Assembly (NCBI RefSeq): GCF_040363165.1
Contig: NZ_BSRG01000003.1
Location: forward strand, 62,001 to 126,000
Direction: 5' to 3'
Source: Thermus sp. LT1-2-5
Lineage (GTDB): Bacteria > Deinococcota > Deinococci > Deinococcales > Thermaceae
DNA length: 64,000 nucleotides
How positions within the stretch are numbered: position 1 is the stretch's first letter; each line of letters starts with the position of its first letter. Below are positions 62,387 to 64,000 of the stretch, one piece after another. A model generated the notes under the pieces. The model was not told the origin of the DNA. It made no database searches and saw only the letters and a list, made by a program, of their open reading frames with translations. The position numbers and the translations under genes were made by a program.

Positions 62387-63569
62387 AGTTCACCCGCCGC
62401 TCTAAAACCCGCCGCTGCACCAGGGTGAGGACCAGGATGAGCAGGAAGGTCACCATGGCGATGGCGCTAGCGTAGGAGAAATCGGAGTCGCGGAAGCCCT
62501 TGTTGTAGAGGTAGAAGGCCAGGGTCAAGGTGTCCTGCAACACCCCGCCCGTGGGGGTCAGAACGTAGACCTGGGTGAAGACCTGGAAGGCCCCGATCAC
62601 CCCCAGGGTGAAGAGGAAGAAGGTGGTGGGGGAAAGGAGGGGCCAGGTGATGAGGCGGTGTTGCTGGAAAAAGTTGGCCCCGTCCAGCTCCGCCGCCTCG
62701 TAGTACTCCTTGGGGATGGCCTGAAGCCCCGCCAAAAGGATCACCACCTGGTACCCCAGGAAGTGCCAGACGCTCATGGCCATCACCGCCACGAAGGCCA
62801 GGCTCGGCCCCGCCCAAAAACCCTGGGGCTCGAGGCCCAAGGGCTTAAGGAGAAGGGCGAAGACCCCGGTGGGGGTGTTGAGCCAGTCCAGGCCCGGGGT
62901 GCCAAGGAGCCAGTTCAGAAAGCCAAACTCGGGGTGGTAGATCCAGCGCCACACCGCCGCCGCCGCGGTGAGGGCGGTGATGTAGGGGAGGAAGTAAAGG
63001 GTGCGGTAAAACCCCTGGAAGGCCACCCCCGTGTTCAGGAGGATGGCGATGGCGGTGGCCAAAAGAAGCCCCGTGGGCACGGTGAAGAGCACGTACCAGA
63101 AGGTGTTGCCCAGGGCCCGCCAAAAAAGGGGGTCCTTGAGGAGGATCTGGTAGTTCTCAAGCCCGGCGAAGGCCGCCGGGCGCAGGAAGTTCACCTTCTC
63201 AAAGAGGCTTAAGTAGAAGGCGTAAAAGGTGGGAAAGACCTGCCAAACCAAAAGAAGCGCCAAGGCGGGCCAGACCAAGGCCCACCCGTAAAAGGCGGCC
63301 TGCTCTTTCTCCCCCATGCGCCGGCCAAAGAGAAGGGCGAAGGCCAGGGGGGCGAGGACGGGCGCAAGGGGAAACCAAGGGGCGAGAAGCCCAAAAAGCA
63401 AAAGCGCATGGCGCAGGCCAAAGCGGAGGCCATAAAGGGCCAAGGCGCCGTAGGCGAGAAGGCCCAGGGAAACCACAAAGCCGGGCGCAAAGCGAAGCCT
63501 TTCCGCCAGCACCGCCAAGGCCAAAAGGGCCCCCAAGGAAAGGAGAAGGTATAACGGGTACCCCCGCAT
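62376..63569 (-). CDS. Sugar-type ABC permease (MalF/UgpA family) with extra N-terminal helices
   Basis: 397 aa. A typical UgpA-like permease of about 290 residues begins near AAFYGWALVWPALALLLVW; ahead of it are about 90 residues with three to four additional hydrophobic segments. The EAA loop is EYYEAAELDGANFFQQHRLITWPLL. Start ATG 63569 is the first ATG after a TATACT -10 (10 nt away); the ORF continuing to 63710 runs over the promoter and into tsaB antisense. Confidence 0.88.
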   Translation of the reverse strand: MRGYPLYLLLSLGALLALAVLAERLRFAPGFVVSLGLLAYGALALYGLRFGLRHALLLFGLLAPWFPLAPVLAPLAFALLFGRRMGEKEQAAFYGWALVWPALALLLVWQVFPTFYAFYLSLFEKVNFLRPAAFAGLENYQILLKDPLFWRALGNTFWYVLFTVPTGLLLATAIAILLNTGVAFQGFYRTLYFLPYITALTAAAAVWRWIYHPEFGFLNWLLGTPGLDWLNTPTGVFALLLKPLGLEPQGFWAGPSLAFVAVMAMSVWHFLGYQVVILLAGLQAIPKEYYEAAELDGANFFQQHRLITWPLLSPTTFFLFTLGVIGAFQVFTQVYVLTPTGGVLQDTLTLAFYLYNKGFRDSDFSYASAIAMVTFLLILVLTLVQRRVLERRVNYEI

Positions 63570-63579
63570 CCCGTGCCGG

Positions 63580-63601
63580 AGTATACCAACCCCCTTAGGA
63601 T
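63580..63601. promoter_or_regulatory. Divergent promoters: sugar-type permease (-) and tsaB (+)
   Basis: Minus-strand TATACT (63585-63580), 10 nt before the permease ATG. Plus-strand TAGGAT (63596-63601), 7 nt before the tsaB GTG at 63609. Confidence 0.5.
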
Positions 63602-63608
63602 GGAAGGC

Positions 63609-64000
63609 GTGTGGACCCTGACCCTGGACACCGCCACCCCCTATTTGGCCCTGGGCGTCTTCCAGGGCGAGGAGGGGGTGGGCCGGGTGGTGCGCCTGGG
63701 AAGGCGGCATGAGGAAGCGCTTTTCCCGCTCTTAGACGAGGTCCTGGCCGAGGTGAGGGCGAGGCGGGAGGACATCGGCGCCCTGGTCCTGGGCACGGGC
63801 CCAGGCTCCTACACGGGCCTCCGCATCGCCTTGGCCGCGGGGCTCGGGGTGGCCCTGGCCCAAGGGGCTAAGGTCTACGGGGTAAGCTCCCTCCTGGCCG
63901 CCTGCTGGCCCTTTTTGGCGGAGGGTGGGCCTCCCCTCACCCCCCTCTTCACCGCCAGGAACCGCCTCTACTACGGGGCCACCTACGCCAAGCGGGAAGG
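63609..64000 (+). CDS. tsaB: tRNA threonylcarbamoyladenosine biosynthesis protein TsaB, cut by window edge
   Basis: First 130 residues visible. ASKHA-fold N-terminus VWTLTLDTATPYLALGVF, then VLGTGPGSYTGLRIALAAGLGVALA, the TsaB/YeaZ signature, and VSSLLA. TsaB is the dimeric partner of TsaD in making t6A37 on ANN-decoding tRNAs. GTG 63609 is preferred because TAGGAT ends 7 nt upstream; ATG 63600, three codons earlier, is in frame but overlaps that element. The 3' end lies outside the window. Confidence 0.92.
   Translation, partial: MWTLTLDTATPYLALGVFQGEEGVGRVVRLGRRHEEALFPLLDEVLAEVRARREDIGALVLGTGPGSYTGLRIALAAGLGVALAQGAKVYGVSSLLAACWPFLAEGGPPLTPLFTARNRLYYGATYAKRE

Overview
This window is high-GC Thermus DNA (family Thermaceae; species not determinable from the sequence). 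The case rests on a 963-residue TreS with the long C-terminal extension described in Thermus, the TtuA/TtuB tRNA-thiolation pair, the class II ribonucleotide reductase, the strong G/C third-position codon bias, and many start codons lying only 6-7 nt after a -10 hexamer (leaderless genes, common in Deinococcus-Thermus). I saw no phage, insertion sequence, CRISPR array or rRNA. One tRNA gene is present.

Layout. 1-5.4 kb (minus): glycine betaine/proline-type ABC transporter proX-proW-proV, translationally coupled to a GH13 alpha-glucosidase and followed by a methyltransferase cut by the window edge. 5.4-10.5 kb (plus, divergent): otsA-otsB-treS, two routes to trehalose. Together this is an osmoadaptation block whose base composition looks less GC-rich than its surroundings. 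10.5-13.4 kb (minus): ttuB-ttuA, then acuB-acuC. 13.5-19.7 kb (minus): a peptide-type ABC operon (SBP, two permeases, two ATPases). 19.8-25.9 kb: alcohol dehydrogenase, ferredoxin-NADP reductase, NYN protein, lysozyme-like secreted protein, DUF402/DUF2892 pair, a CAU-anticodon tRNA, csaA and a SIS-domain sugar isomerase/deaminase. 25.9-30.9 kb: uvrA, galE-like epimerase, TDT/SLAC1 transporter. 30.7-38.8 kb: an ArgH-like lyase divergent from a branched-chain-type ABC operon that carries an acyl-CoA synthetase inside it. 38.8-44.5 kb: pepF, truD, a small secreted protein, two coupled alpha/beta-hydrolase-like proteins without a nucleophile serine, a hotdog thioesterase and a dipeptidase. 44.5-51.7 kb: uvrC-argS-htrA-dNK-dNK-murE-like operon. 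51.7-58 kb: trmFO, then a 25-codon leader ORF, hisF, hisIE, glpX, nrdJ and a DUF58 gene. 58-63.6 kb (minus): a sugar-type ABC transporter (two permeases, then SBP) and an aldehyde:ferredoxin oxidoreductase. The right edge cuts tsaB.

How the genes fit together. The first 10.5 kb handles salt stress by importing a compatible solute (ProXWV), making trehalose (OtsAB from UDP/ADP-glucose, TreS from maltose) and probably recycling it (alpha-glucosidase). Most other genes are housekeeping: nucleotide repair (UvrA, UvrC), tRNA modification (TtuAB, TruD, TrmFO, TsaB), deoxynucleotide supply (two kinases and NrdJ), histidine synthesis and cell wall. Genome organisation is very tight: ATGA/GTGA/TGATG start-stop overlaps inside operons, 4-nt CTAG/TTAG overlaps between convergent genes, and two divergent leaderless pairs whose -10 elements overlap.

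No single unmistakable new system stands out. The best candidates for follow-up are the serine-less hydrolase pair (42.1-43.1 kb), the acyl-CoA synthetase embedded in the Liv-type operon, the leader ORF in front of hisF, the extra domains inserted in two ABC permeases, the overprinted argH-like tail, and the overlapping divergent leaderless promoters.
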